From JBHGBM01 sp041946965 (GTDB lineage: Bacteria > Acidobacteriota > Terriglobia > Bryobacterales > Bryobacteraceae): 64,000 nt of DNA. Location: the NCBI GenBank assembly GCA_041946965.1, contig JBHGBM010000011.1, positions 36,483-100,482 on the forward strand, in the 5' to 3' direction. Made by a program: the position numbers and the translations under genes. Under the pieces are notes generated by a model. That model was not told where the DNA came from. It saw nothing but the letters and a program-made list of their open reading frames with translations, and made no database searches. Positions 42,498-52,392 of the stretch are shown here, one piece after another. Numbering within the stretch: the first letter of the stretch is position 1; every line of letters starts with the position of its first letter.

Positions 42498-45026
42498 CTA
42501 GAATTTGAACTCGACTTGCAACTGCACGCGCCGTGCGGCCCTGGAGGCAACCGGCTGCCCGAAAAATGGCGAGGTCAGAGTCCCTACCACGTTCGTGTAG
42601 TTCACCCGGTTGAGCGCATTGAACGCATCCGCGCTGAGTTCCAGGCCCGGCCCCTCATCGTCCTTGCCCCGGCGGAGCTTCAGTTCCCGCGACAGGCGCA
42701 CGTCAAGGCCGGCGGTCCCGAAACCCTGCATTGTGTTCCTGGCCACACCCGGCGGCCGGTCGCTGGCGCGTCCGTCGTGATTCCCGTCCCGCCCGGTGGT
42801 GATGCTGTACGGCGGACCCGTGCTCAACAACAGCATAGTCCCCAAGTCGAACAGGCCGCCCGCGTGAAAGGTCCCGAGCACGCGAAAACGGTGCCGCACG
42901 TCGAAGTTCGCCCGCGCCCATTCGCCCGAAAGATCATAGCTGTTGGCGGGGAAAGCACCGATGCCGCCGGTGTTGTTCCACGAGCGCCCCAGGCCGTACA
43001 GCACGGTCCCGGTGAACCATTCCGCCGGCGAGCCCCGCAATCCAAAATCCAGCGAATGCGTCCGCAGCCTTCCGGCGGTTTCGATCTCCCGCAGGATCCC
43101 GATCTCCGTCAGGGGCCGGTATGCATACAACGGCGGCGGCGGTGCATTCACGTCCCGCGAACGGAACAGCTTCACCCCAACGGTCCCGGTGTATGTGGCC
43201 GTGGCGGACAACCGCTTCCGGATCTGCCGCTCCATACCGGCGCTGTACTGGAGCAGATACGGCGAGCGCACGCGGGAGGCAAACCGCGTGATGCCGGCCG
43301 GCTGTGTGTCCAGCGTGCCGCCTCGGGAAAGCGGGTCCGGGTACCCAGGATTGGAGAGCAGGACCGGGCGCAGATGCCGCCCATCGAACCGCAGCACGTC
43401 CGCCACAGCCGCCGGTCCCGTGCGTTCATAGAACAGGCCGGCCCCCGCGCGCAGCACCGTGCGGCGCTTCTTGTCCGGTGAAAACGCCACGGAGAGCCGC
43501 GGGGCCAGGTTGTTACGGTCCGGGAAGTGGTTCTGCCAATCCCAACGCAAACCCGCTGCCAGAGAGAGGTTGGGCCGCAGTTTCACATCGTCCTGCACGA
43601 ACAACCCGATTCCCTCCTGCCAGAACGCCAGGTATCGGTCCCCCTGCTGCGCGGCAAACGAGAACGGCCGGCCGGCCGCGTAGTCGTCCAGAGACGAGAA
43701 GGTGAAGGCGCCATCGGAGTTGGTCCAGTCGTGAGCGGCGCGCCGGTTGATTTCGGGCACGCTCACCCCGAACTTGACCAAATGCCTGCCGCGCACCCAC
43801 GACATCATGTCCGTGAACTGCACGTGGTTTTCGGTCGTATGGCGGTCGTTCTGCGCGCCGCCGCCGGTGAACGCGTCCACGACTACGATTTGCCGCACGC
43901 CGGGCAGCCGGCTGCGATTGACAAAGCTGTGCCGGCCCAGGCGAAGCGAGAAGTCGTTGGTCAGCCCGGGTGTCAGCACGGCGCGATCGTTGTAGTAGAC
44001 GTGCTGCTCCCGTTCGGCATAATCGGAGCCGGCTTCGGGCAGCGTGAAGCCGCCCACGTCCTCGCCTTGGCCCCGGTCGTCGCCGAACTCGTAGCGCACG
44101 GATACCGTGTGACTCGCCCCCAACTGCCGCGTGACCTTGGCGGAAAATTCGGTCTGGCGCTTCGGATTGGCGGAGTGTTCCCGCAGCACCCCGGCGGGCG
44201 TCTGGGCGAACACCAGACGTTGCAGATCCTCTTCCTCGTGATTTCCGGAGATCAGAAAGCTGCTTCTCTTGCCGTTGCCGAGCGGGCCGGTGAAGTGGCC
44301 TTCAAAAATGCGGCGCTGTTCCGGGGGGCGGCTCCCGGCGAAGGCGTTGCGCGCTTCCAGGCGGTGGTCCCGGAACAGAAACGTGGCCGAGCCGTGATAC
44401 TCCTGTTGGCCGGCCTTGGTGATGATCTCGAGGCGGCCCCGGCCCGGGCGCGCATACTCGGCCGAGTACGGGTCCTGGTTGATCCGGATTTCCTGAATGG
44501 CCGACGCCGAGACGCCTTTTTCCGATGTCTCCATTCCATCGACCACGATGGAGACGCCGCCCGCCCCAATCGCCGCCGAATCCAGGAATTCCGCGGCGGA
44601 CCCGACGACGTCATTCCCGAGCACAGGCAGCTTGTCCAGCGCCTTGCGGTCCAGTTTGACGATATCCATGTTGGCGCCGGGTTCGGCGCTGACCTCATCC
44701 GGCTCCCGCACGGTGGCCCGCTCCCGCAATTCGGCGAGGCGCAACACCACCCGCAGCCGCGCGCCGGGGCTCACGCGCGCATCGAAGCGCTTGAATCCCT
44801 CGTGCTCGACCCGCACCTCATATTGGCCCGGCGCCAGACCCGTGAACCGAAATCCGCCGCCGAGGTCCGTAGCTGCCACAAGCGGCGCGCCCGAGGGCCG
44901 CCGCAAGGTCACGCGCGCCCCGGCTACCGCGGTGCCGCTGGGATCCAGCACGATCCCTGAAACCTCCGGTGCCGGAGGGGACGGCACAAGCACCCCGGAT
45001 ACGAGCGCCATCAGCAGGTGCAGCAT
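42498..45026 (-). CDS. TonB-dependent receptor, shorter type (receptor C)
   Basis: 842 residues, about 300 fewer than the other receptors here. The ATG at 45026 follows GAGGTG by four bases. After a short signal sequence comes a carboxypeptidase-regulatory-like domain (GIVLDPSGTAVAGARVTLR to YEVRVEHEGFKRF), a plug with VDGMETSEKGVSASAIQEIRINQDPYSAEYARPGRGRLEIITKAG, and a barrel ending QLQVEFKF. It is convergent with the DsbD-alpha gene and divergent from the cupin gene. Its plug differs from the other four receptors, so its substrate is probably different. Confidence 0.88.
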   Translation of the reverse strand: MLHLLMALVSGVLVPSPPAPEVSGIVLDPSGTAVAGARVTLRRPSGAPLVAATDLGGGFRFTGLAPGQYEVRVEHEGFKRFDARVSPGARLRVVLRLAELRERATVREPDEVSAEPGANMDIVKLDRKALDKLPVLGNDVVGSAAEFLDSAAIGAGGVSIVVDGMETSEKGVSASAIQEIRINQDPYSAEYARPGRGRLEIITKAGQQEYHGSATFLFRDHRLEARNAFAGSRPPEQRRIFEGHFTGPLGNGKRSSFLISGNHEEEDLQRLVFAQTPAGVLREHSANPKRQTEFSAKVTRQLGASHTVSVRYEFGDDRGQGEDVGGFTLPEAGSDYAEREQHVYYNDRAVLTPGLTNDFSLRLGRHSFVNRSRLPGVRQIVVVDAFTGGGAQNDRHTTENHVQFTDMMSWVRGRHLVKFGVSVPEINRRAAHDWTNSDGAFTFSSLDDYAAGRPFSFAAQQGDRYLAFWQEGIGLFVQDDVKLRPNLSLAAGLRWDWQNHFPDRNNLAPRLSVAFSPDKKRRTVLRAGAGLFYERTGPAAVADVLRFDGRHLRPVLLSNPGYPDPLSRGGTLDTQPAGITRFASRVRSPYLLQYSAGMERQIRKRLSATATYTGTVGVKLFRSRDVNAPPPPLYAYRPLTEIGILREIETAGRLRTHSLDFGLRGSPAEWFTGTVLYGLGRSWNNTGGIGAFPANSYDLSGEWARANFDVRHRFRVLGTFHAGGLFDLGTMLLLSTGPPYSITTGRDGNHDGRASDRPPGVARNTMQGFGTAGLDVRLSRELKLRRGKDDEGPGLELSADAFNALNRVNYTNVVGTLTSPFFGQPVASRAARRVQLQVEFKF

Positions 45027-45207
45027 CAGCCACCTCTATATTACGCCCGCTAGGAACATCGCCCACCGGTACGAGCCCAGCAGCGCGATGGAGAACGCCG
45101 TCCGGCCGAACCGTTGATCCACGCTCGGGCTTGCCGGGTTTGGGCGTGAAAGGCGTACCCGCGTAGATGGTGCGAGCGTTACCGGACCATCTTACTTACT
45201 CCCACAG

Positions 45208-45235
45208 TTGTCCGGGGGGCGCTCTGGACTATAAT
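45208..45235 (+). promoter_or_regulatory. Promoter of the cupin-sulfatase-esterase operon
   Basis: TTGTCC (45208-45213), a 16-bp spacer and a perfect TATAAT (45230-45235). Transcription would begin near 45242, giving a leader of about 11 nt before the ATG at 45253. Confidence 0.6.
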
Positions 45236-45252
45236 GGCTCGCGGCGGATTCG

Positions 45253-46422
45253 ATGCTGGTTGCCCAGTTAAACGATCAAGAACAGTTTGCCTCGATCAAG
45301 AGTTTCTTCGAGAGCGAAAACCCCGATCTCCGGCTCACCCTGGCCGCAGTCTCCGGCCGGACGCGGCTCCGCAGCGAGCACGGCGGCATGCGCGTGTTCT
45401 GGCTGTATCGCGGCGAAGGCGAGGTCTTCCTGCCGCGGGGCTATCGCACCCGGGAAGGCGACGGCCGTCCGCTGCCGGACTCCTACACGCCTGACGGGAT
45501 CGACCGAACGTTCGCCGGGACGTTGAGAATCCTGAAAAACGGACTGCCCTCGCTCGCTCCCGCCGCCTGCGCCGCGGTCCGCAGGATCCTCGGGCGCTGG
45601 AAAGACGGCGCCTTCGTGGGGGATTTCGCCGGCGAGCTGTGGCAACTCGAACAGAGCCCGCGACCCTGGTCGGCGAACGAGGAGGTGGAGCGGGCCATTG
45701 CGTCGCTGTCCGGCATGTACCGTGGGCAGGGCTTTTCGACCAAACAGTCGGACTCCTGGGAAGCGCTCGTTTCAGGTGACCAACTCATAGCTTGCGGCGA
45801 GGAGGAGCTTGAGGTCCGCGGCGAATTCGTTTGCCTGGCGATGGAAAACGTGGAGAGGCGGCAAAGCCACATCTCGTCCGCCCGGCGGCTCGACTACCTG
45901 CTGGACAATCCCGGCGGCTGCAACCCCGACTTCGATCCCTTCCGCAGGCTGCCTCTCACCTGGTACATGAACTATCCCGGCGAGACCGGCGACGGACTGA
46001 ACTGGGTGAACAGTCACATCGTGAATATTCCCAAGGAGGCTTCACCCACCCACTTCCACCCGCCGCGATCCATCGGCGGCCCCGGCTTGCCGCAGCGCGA
46101 GATGTACCTGGTTCTCGATCCGCGGGTCTGGCGCTTGAACACCTGGGGAAGGTCCGCGTCGCTGATCGTGTACCCCGACCTGCGCGACCTGTGCCGGTAC
46201 GAACAGCATCCGCTCGAACCCGGCATGTTTGTCTATATCCCGCCTGGAACCGGCCACCGCGGCATCGACGTGTTCGTGAACGTCCTGACCGTTCCGGGAT
46301 TCAAGCCGCACAACGAATACTACATCGACCGGGATATCCGCGATGTTTCCGTCGGAAAGTCCCCGTTCAACGAGAATGCCCTCGATGCCAAAAACTACGG
46401 GCGAATCGAAGATCTCCTGTGA
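45253..46422 (+). CDS. Cupin-domain protein with a novel N-terminal half
   Basis: 389 residues, no signal peptide. The C-terminal half holds a cupin: H267-x-H269 with E283 as motif 1, and GMFVYIPPGTGH (G324 to H335) as a full motif 2 ending at N343. The metal site is thus intact. The N-terminal 230 residues (FWLYRGEGEVFLPRGYRTREGDGRPLPD at the start) match nothing I recognise. The gene leads an operon with a sulfatase and an esterase, so a sugar isomerase, sugar-binding or dioxygenase role is plausible. It overlaps the sulfatase gene by 38 bp. Confidence 0.65.
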   Translation: MLVAQLNDQEQFASIKSFFESENPDLRLTLAAVSGRTRLRSEHGGMRVFWLYRGEGEVFLPRGYRTREGDGRPLPDSYTPDGIDRTFAGTLRILKNGLPSLAPAACAAVRRILGRWKDGAFVGDFAGELWQLEQSPRPWSANEEVERAIASLSGMYRGQGFSTKQSDSWEALVSGDQLIACGEEELEVRGEFVCLAMENVERRQSHISSARRLDYLLDNPGGCNPDFDPFRRLPLTWYMNYPGETGDGLNWVNSHIVNIPKEASPTHFHPPRSIGGPGLPQREMYLVLDPRVWRLNTWGRSASLIVYPDLRDLCRYEQHPLEPGMFVYIPPGTGHRGIDVFVNVLTVPGFKPHNEYYIDRDIRDVSVGKSPFNENALDAKNYGRIEDLL

Positions 46423-47749
46423 GAGCCGCCGGGCTTTCCTGGGGACCGTGGCGGGCGCGGCAATGGCCGCGGCGGCCCCGTCAACTCCACGCAAGCTGCC
46501 GAACATCGTCCTCATCCTCTTCGACATGTGCCGCCGGGACGCGCTCGGCTGTTACGGAGTGAAGCAAGTACACACCCCCAACATCGACCGCCTCGCGGCC
46601 GCCGGCGTGCGTTTCGACAACTGTTATACGCCGCAGGCACTCTGCGGGCCGGCGCGCGCCTCGATCATCACGGGCCTCCATCCACACGCGCACGGCGTGG
46701 AGAAGAACGTCTACCCCACCAGGGGACTGGACTACGACCGTTTCGAAGATCCGCTGCCGAACCCGTTTCTCGAGAGCCGCTTTCATCTTTCGAACAACTT
46801 CCCGTACTTCCTTCTGAACGCCGGCTACGAGACGGCCCAGATCGGCAAGTGGCACCTGGGCATCGGCAACCCCGGTTTCTTCAACACCTGGAAGGGCTTC
46901 AACTCGCTCCTGCCGCATTGGATCGGGCAGCCGCACGAATCGGAATACCGCAGCGACGTGCAGACCGGCGATGCTTTGGACTTCATCGAGCGAAACGCGT
47001 CCCGCCGGTTCTTTCTCTATCAGTCCTACTACACGCCCCATACCCCCAACGATCCTCCGAAAAAGTTTCTCGATCTCTACCGCGGCCGGAACGATCCCCA
47101 CGCCGCCTATCACGCCACCGTGACCAACCTGGACTGGAACGTGGGCCGCATCGTCGGAGCGCTGGAGAAACACAAGCTGCTTGACAACACGCTGGTCATC
47201 CTTTCCGCGGACCACGGCCGCGCGTGGGACGGGCGGCAGGGCACGAAGAACGGGTACTGCATCGCCTACGACGAGGCGGCGCGCATCCCGCTGATCATGC
47301 GCTGCCCCGCGCTGCTCCCCGGCGGAATTGTCTGGCGTGCCGGCGCCAGCCTGGTGGACCTGGCGCCTACCATTCTCGAAGCGGCGAACATCCGGCCGTT
47401 CCCCACCCATGGCCGCAGCCTGCTCGGCGAGATCCGCGCCGGCAGAGACGAATGGACGCGGCCGGTGGTGATCGAAAACGTTTCCGGCAAGGCCATCAAC
47501 GGCTTCCTGTTCCGCGAGCGGGCCATCCGCACCAGCCGGTGGAAGATGATCCTGAGGAAGTTCGACGCCGGCAATGAACGCGCCGACGAGCTCTACGACA
47601 TGGAGCGCGACTCCGGCGAGACCCGCAATCAATTCTCCTCGCCCGAGAGCCGGCCCGTGATTCGGGAACTGGCGGCGATGTTGAGGAAGTGGGGCGAGGA
47701 GACCGCCGACCCGCTGGCGGTCGAAATTGCCACCCGGAGTCTTACATGA
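46385..47749 (+). CDS. Sulfatase (arylsulfatase type), Tat-exported
   Basis: 454 residues from the ATG at 46385, which lies inside the end of the cupin gene; the Tat-like motif ESRRAFLGTVAG begins about 12 residues later. NIVLILFDMCRRDALGCYG gives the metal-binding region, and CGPARASIITG is the formylglycine motif with Cys and Arg present. IGKWHLGIGNPGFF and ILSADHGRAWDG add further active-site residues. It should hydrolyse sulfate esters in the periplasm. The stop overlaps the esterase start (ATGA). Confidence 0.87.
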   Translation: MPKTTGESKISCESRRAFLGTVAGAAMAAAAPSTPRKLPNIVLILFDMCRRDALGCYGVKQVHTPNIDRLAAAGVRFDNCYTPQALCGPARASIITGLHPHAHGVEKNVYPTRGLDYDRFEDPLPNPFLESRFHLSNNFPYFLLNAGYETAQIGKWHLGIGNPGFFNTWKGFNSLLPHWIGQPHESEYRSDVQTGDALDFIERNASRRFFLYQSYYTPHTPNDPPKKFLDLYRGRNDPHAAYHATVTNLDWNVGRIVGALEKHKLLDNTLVILSADHGRAWDGRQGTKNGYCIAYDEAARIPLIMRCPALLPGGIVWRAGASLVDLAPTILEAANIRPFPTHGRSLLGEIRAGRDEWTRPVVIENVSGKAINGFLFRERAIRTSRWKMILRKFDAGNERADELYDMERDSGETRNQFSSPESRPVIRELAAMLRKWGEETADPLAVEIATRSLT

Positions 47750-48867
47750 TCTCGCGGCGTTCCGCACTGAGCCTGGCGGCGCTTCCCGGCCTCCCGGCCC
47801 CGCCGCCGGCGGCCGAAGACGAGTATCCGGAGCACGCGGCCAGGTACCTGAAGCGCTTGTACGCTCCGGCCGGGCAGCGGCTGGCGTTTCGAGAGGACTA
47901 TCCGGGCGGGTTTCGCAACTGGCAGCGCGAAGCCCGCGCCGGGCTTCGCCTCAAGCTGGGCCTGGAGAAGATTGCGGCGTCGGTTGGCAATCACCAGCCC
48001 GCTGTCGAGTTGGGCGAAGCCGCCGATATGGGCGAGTACACCCGGCAGCGCGGCACAATCGAAACCGAGCCCGGCGTGCGCATTCCTTTTTGGCTGCTTA
48101 AGCCGAAAGGCAAGGGACCACGGCCGCTGGGCATTTTTTCCCACGGGCATGACGCGCGCGGGCACGACACCACGGCGGGCGTCTACTCCGGCAAAGCCCA
48201 CGAAGAAAGATCTCTGGCCGAGGACCGCGATGTGGCTGTTCAAGCCGCGAGGCTCGGGTTCATCGCCGTCGCGCCGGCATCCCGGGGACTGGCGGCCTGG
48301 GTGATCCCCGACCTCCGGGACCGGCACGGAAAGCAGAGTTGCCGCAGCCACGTGATGCACTGCCTGTTGGCGGGCCGCACCGCGATGGGCGAGCGCGTCT
48401 GGGACATGCAGCGGATTCTCGATTGGGCCGTCACGCTGCCCGAAGCCGATCGCCGCCGCGTCCTGATGATGGGCAACTCGGGCGGAGGCATGGTGACGAT
48501 CTTCGCCGCCGCCTGCGACCAGCGCATCACCGTTGCCGTGCCCAGTTGCTCTTTTGCCCCCACCGTGAGTGCGTCGGGCTACGTTTTCCACTGCGACTGC
48601 AACATGGTGCCGGGACTGATGGAACTGGGCGGCCTTCCGAACGTGGCGGGACTGATCGCCCCCCGCTGGCTGTTATCGGTCAGCGGACGCAGGGACGCGC
48701 TATTCTCCAACGAGGCGATTGAAAGCGCGGCGGGGCAGGTTCGCGGCATCTATCGCGCGGCGGGCCACGCCGGGCGGTACGAGCACCGCTGGGGTGGCGC
48801 GGGCCACCGGTTCTACAAAGATCTGATGTGGCCGTTTATCGGGCCGGCGTTGCGGCTTGACAGGTAG
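47746..48867 (+). CDS. Alpha/beta hydrolase, acetylxylan-esterase/dienelactone hydrolase-like
   Basis: 373 residues. A Tat-like start (ISRRSALSLAALPGLPAPPPA) suggests export. The fold markers are GIFSHGHDARGHD (oxyanion region) and the nucleophile elbow GNSGGGMV, with a late HRFYKDL histidine candidate. Related proteins deacetylate or de-esterify plant polysaccharides. The ATGA overlap with the sulfatase shows translational coupling, so both probably trim substituents from the same glycan. A new promoter for the receptor gene begins over its stop codon. Confidence 0.8.
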   Translation: MISRRSALSLAALPGLPAPPPAAEDEYPEHAARYLKRLYAPAGQRLAFREDYPGGFRNWQREARAGLRLKLGLEKIAASVGNHQPAVELGEAADMGEYTRQRGTIETEPGVRIPFWLLKPKGKGPRPLGIFSHGHDARGHDTTAGVYSGKAHEERSLAEDRDVAVQAARLGFIAVAPASRGLAAWVIPDLRDRHGKQSCRSHVMHCLLAGRTAMGERVWDMQRILDWAVTLPEADRRRVLMMGNSGGGMVTIFAAACDQRITVAVPSCSFAPTVSASGYVFHCDCNMVPGLMELGGLPNVAGLIAPRWLLSVSGRRDALFSNEAIESAAGQVRGIYRAAGHAGRYEHRWGGAGHRFYKDLMWPFIGPALRLDR

Positions 48868-48882
48868 GCGGCGCAGTATAAT
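48857..48882 (+). promoter_or_regulatory. Promoter-like boxes of receptor D with short spacing
   Basis: Perfect TTGACA (48857-48862, overlapping the esterase end) and perfect TATAAT (48877-48882), but only 14 bp apart instead of 16-18. Either the -35 match is accidental or an activator is needed. The leader to the ATG at 48901 is about 12 nt and contains GGAG. Confidence 0.4.
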
Positions 48883-48900
48883 GGCCGCCGGAGACCCCCG

Positions 48901-51900
48901 ATGAGATTTCACCGCCCGATCTTCTGCCTCATACTCGCCGCCGCCGCCCTGCACGCGCAGGACGCCCGCGGCCGCATCGCCGGAAGAGTGCTCGACCCCA
49001 GCGGTGCGCCCATCCCGCGCGCCGCCGTCGAGGTCACCGAGGATTCCACCAAGGTCAAGTCCGGCGCGGAGACCAACGAAGCCGGAGCTTACGAGATCCT
49101 GTACCTGGCGCCCGGCATCTACAGCCTGTCCGTCTCGGCGCCCGGATTTGACGCCATCAAGCAGACCGGCGTCGAGGTACGCGTCGCGGACCGGCTCAGG
49201 CTCGATTTTTCGCTCACCGTCGGGCGGGTGACCGAAACCGTGGAAGTCTCCGCCCGCGTGTCGCTGGTCGATAGTTCCACGGCCAGTTTGGGCAACATCA
49301 CCGATACGCGCCGCCTCATCGACCTCCCGCTGCCCGCCGGCAATACGCAGGCGCTGGTGCAGTACGCGCCCGGCGTGGTGAACCTGGCGGCGCCGAACCA
49401 TCCCAGCCTCGGCACCGGCGCGGTCGAGGTGCTCTCAAACGTCTCGGTCAACGGCGCGCGGTCGCGCAACGTGGAGTTCACCATAGACGGCGCGCCCAGC
49501 ATGTGGGGCACCAACGCGGCGTACTCGCCTCCCACCGAGATGGTGGCCGAGGTGAAAGTTCAAACGGCCACCTACGATGCCACGGTCGGCCGTGTCCCCG
49601 GCGGCACCATGAACATGGTGCTCCGCACCGGCACCAACCAGCTCCACGCCGTCGCGCAATGGTTCCATACCAACCAGCACCTGTGGGGGCTCTCGCTGTT
49701 CTCGCGCAGTTGGCTGTACAATCCGGCCACGGGACCGATCGACGATGCCAAGCGCACGTCCGTCAACCCGCTCACCATCCTGAACCGCGGCAGCATCACC
49801 GGCAGCGGCCCGGTCTATCTCCCCAAGGTCTACGACGGCCGCAACCGCACCTTCTGGACATTCGCCTACGAAGGCATCGACCGTTCGCAGCAGTTCTTCG
49901 GCGGGCTCACGACCGTACCGACCCCGGCCGAGCGGCAGGGGGATTTTTCCGCCCTTCTGCGCCTGGACTCCATCTATCAGATCTACGACCCCGCCACCAT
50001 CACCGCCGCCGGCGGCGGACGCACCAACCGCCTGCCGCTCGCGGGCAACATCATCCCGGCCAGCCGCCTGGATAAGACCGCGCTCGGGCTGCTCCAGTAC
50101 TGGCCCGCTCCCAACAACCCGGGCCTGGACAACGGAACCAACAATTTCCAGACGCAAACGGCCAACATCAACCAGCAGGTCAGCGTCGTGACCAAGGTGG
50201 ACCACAGCTTCAGCGAGCGGCACCGCGTGTTCTGGCGTTACAACCACGGCAGCCAGCTTTACGTGAACTGGCCCATCACCAAAGACAACGTGACCACGGT
50301 CAACGACCGCTGGCGCCGCAGCCAGGCCGGCGTTTTCGACGACGTCTACGTGATCTCTCCTTCGCTGGTGAACAACTTCCGTGTCGGGTTCACGCGCTTC
50401 GACCAGTCGTCCACGCCCAAGCTGAAGGGTATGGATCTGACCGCAGTGGGTTTCTCGCCCGCGCTCACCGCCTTGATCGAGCCGCAGGCGCGGCAACTGC
50501 CGACCCTGAGCGTGCAGGGCTTCCAGTCCATCGGCGGCGCCAGCAACAACGATGAGATCACGAACTATCTTACGGCGTCGAATGACGTCTCCTGGAGCAA
50601 GGGCAACGCGGTCCTGCGCATCGGCGGCGAACTCCGCCTCTACCGGAACAACCAGTACGCCTGGGGATCCCAGAACCCATCCCTGACTTTTAACAGCCGG
50701 TGGACCGCCGGCCCTCTGGACAGTTCGCCAACACCTCCCATAGGCCAGGGGCTGGCCTCGTTCCTGTTCGGCATTCCCTCGAGCGGCTCGGCGAGCCTGA
50801 ACGATTCGTTCGCGGACCAGTCCGTGAACTACGCCCTGTATGTCCAGTCCGACTGGCGCATCCTCCCGACCGTAACGATCAACGCCGGGCTGCGGTACGA
50901 CTACGACACACCGATGACGGAGCGCTTCAACCGCTCCGTGCGGAATTTCGATTTCACCACCGCGAGCCCGATCGCCGCGCAGGTGATCGCCAATTACGCC
51001 AGGAACCCTATCCCGGAGGTGCCGGTCAGCGAGTTCCGCGTCAACGGCGGTTTGACGTTTGCCGGAACCGGCGGCCAGCCTCGCGGCATGTGGGAGGCGA
51101 ACCGCTGGAACTTCGCCCCGCGTGTCGGCATCGCCTGGCAGGTGAGGCCGTCTACGGTGGTGCGCACCGGTTACGGCATCTATTACATGCCGCAGGGCGT
51201 GGACCGGTACTCGGCCAACCAGACGGGGTTTACGCAGAACACCACGTTGAATCCATCGCTCGATAACGGCGTCACCTTCATTGCGAGCCTCTCGAATCCG
51301 TTTCCCACAGGACTGCTCCCGGCGCAGGGATCGGCGGGCGGGTTGCGGACCGGGCTGGGCCAGGGCGTCAGCACCTTCGCGCCGTTCCTCAAGAGCGGCT
51401 ACATGCAGCGCTGGAGTTTCGGCTTGCAGCGGCAACTGCCCAAGCGCGTTTTCCTGGATACCTCCTACGTGGCCAGCAGGGGCACGCGGCTGGGCGTGAG
51501 CCGCCAGTACAACGCGGTTCCGGCCAAGTACCTCTCCACGTCGCCGGTGCGCGACCAGGCCACCATCAACTACCTCAGCGCGGCCGTCGCCAACCCGTTC
51601 TATCCTTTGCTGCCCTCGACGAACCTCGCCGGCGCCACCGTGGCGCGGCAGCAGTTGCTCCGCCCTTATCCGCACTTCACCGGCGTGAGCGCACCCGAGC
51701 CGGTCGGCTACTCCTGGTATCACTCCTTCCAGCTTCAGACCGAACGCCGCTTCCAGGGCGGTTTCACGGCGCAGTTCAACTGGACGTGGTCAAAGTTCAT
51801 GGAGGCCACGTCGTTCCGCAATGACAGCGACCCCATGCCGGAGAAGTTGATCTCGGATCTCGACCGCACACACGTCTTCCACTTCAGCGGCATTTTCGAA

Positions 51901-52392
51901 CTGCCGGTCGGCAGGGGCAAGCCGCTGCTATCGAACGCGCGCGGCATCGTGCAGGCGCTGGCCGGAGGCTGGCAGGGCGATGCCATGTGGCAGCGCCAGA
52001 CCGGACCGGCGATCGGCTTCTCCAACCCGCTGCTGGTGGCGCCGGTGACCGCCATCCCGCTCCAGTCCGGCCAAACGCTGGCGCGCTGGTTCAACATCGA
52101 CGCCTTCAACCGCAGATCCGCCGACCAGCTCGGCTCGAACCTTCAAACGCACTCCTCGCGCTTCTCCGGCGTGCGCGCGCCCGGCATGGACGTGTGGAAC
52201 ATGTCAGGGATAAAGAATTTCCGGTTCAACGAAAAACTCAGGATGCAGTTCCGCGCGGAATTCCTGAACGCCCTGAACCGCACCAACCTGTCCGGGCCGA
52301 ATACCAACCCGGTGAACTCGGCGTTCGGGAGCGTGACCTCGGCCAACGGGAACCAGCGTTCCATCGTGTTCGGGTTGAAGCTGGTCTACTGA
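48901..52392 (+). CDS. TonB-dependent receptor, Oar-like (receptor D)
   Basis: 1163 residues. Signal peptide 1-20 (ends ALHAQ), carboxypeptidase-regulatory-like domain (GRIAGRVLDPSGAPIPRAAVEV to PGFDAIKQTGVEV), plug (DLPLPAGNTQALVQYAPGVVNLA, NVEFTIDGAPSMWG) and a barrel ending VFGLKLVY. GGAG lies seven bases before the ATG. It follows the cupin-sulfatase-esterase operon directly (33 bp), which suggests it imports a product of that pathway. Its plug differs from those of receptors A and E. The stop codon overlaps a short convergent coding remnant at 52386. Confidence 0.9.
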   Translation: MRFHRPIFCLILAAAALHAQDARGRIAGRVLDPSGAPIPRAAVEVTEDSTKVKSGAETNEAGAYEILYLAPGIYSLSVSAPGFDAIKQTGVEVRVADRLRLDFSLTVGRVTETVEVSARVSLVDSSTASLGNITDTRRLIDLPLPAGNTQALVQYAPGVVNLAAPNHPSLGTGAVEVLSNVSVNGARSRNVEFTIDGAPSMWGTNAAYSPPTEMVAEVKVQTATYDATVGRVPGGTMNMVLRTGTNQLHAVAQWFHTNQHLWGLSLFSRSWLYNPATGPIDDAKRTSVNPLTILNRGSITGSGPVYLPKVYDGRNRTFWTFAYEGIDRSQQFFGGLTTVPTPAERQGDFSALLRLDSIYQIYDPATITAAGGGRTNRLPLAGNIIPASRLDKTALGLLQYWPAPNNPGLDNGTNNFQTQTANINQQVSVVTKVDHSFSERHRVFWRYNHGSQLYVNWPITKDNVTTVNDRWRRSQAGVFDDVYVISPSLVNNFRVGFTRFDQSSTPKLKGMDLTAVGFSPALTALIEPQARQLPTLSVQGFQSIGGASNNDEITNYLTASNDVSWSKGNAVLRIGGELRLYRNNQYAWGSQNPSLTFNSRWTAGPLDSSPTPPIGQGLASFLFGIPSSGSASLNDSFADQSVNYALYVQSDWRILPTVTINAGLRYDYDTPMTERFNRSVRNFDFTTASPIAAQVIANYARNPIPEVPVSEFRVNGGLTFAGTGGQPRGMWEANRWNFAPRVGIAWQVRPSTVVRTGYGIYYMPQGVDRYSANQTGFTQNTTLNPSLDNGVTFIASLSNPFPTGLLPAQGSAGGLRTGLGQGVSTFAPFLKSGYMQRWSFGLQRQLPKRVFLDTSYVASRGTRLGVSRQYNAVPAKYLSTSPVRDQATINYLSAAVANPFYPLLPSTNLAGATVARQQLLRPYPHFTGVSAPEPVGYSWYHSFQLQTERRFQGGFTAQFNWTWSKFMEATSFRNDSDPMPEKLISDLDRTHVFHFSGIFELPVGRGKPLLSNARGIVQALAGGWQGDAMWQRQTGPAIGFSNPLLVAPVTAIPLQSGQTLARWFNIDAFNRRSADQLGSNLQTHSSRFSGVRAPGMDVWNMSGIKNFRFNEKLRMQFRAEFLNALNRTNLSGPNTNPVNSAFGSVTSANGNQRSIVFGLKLVY

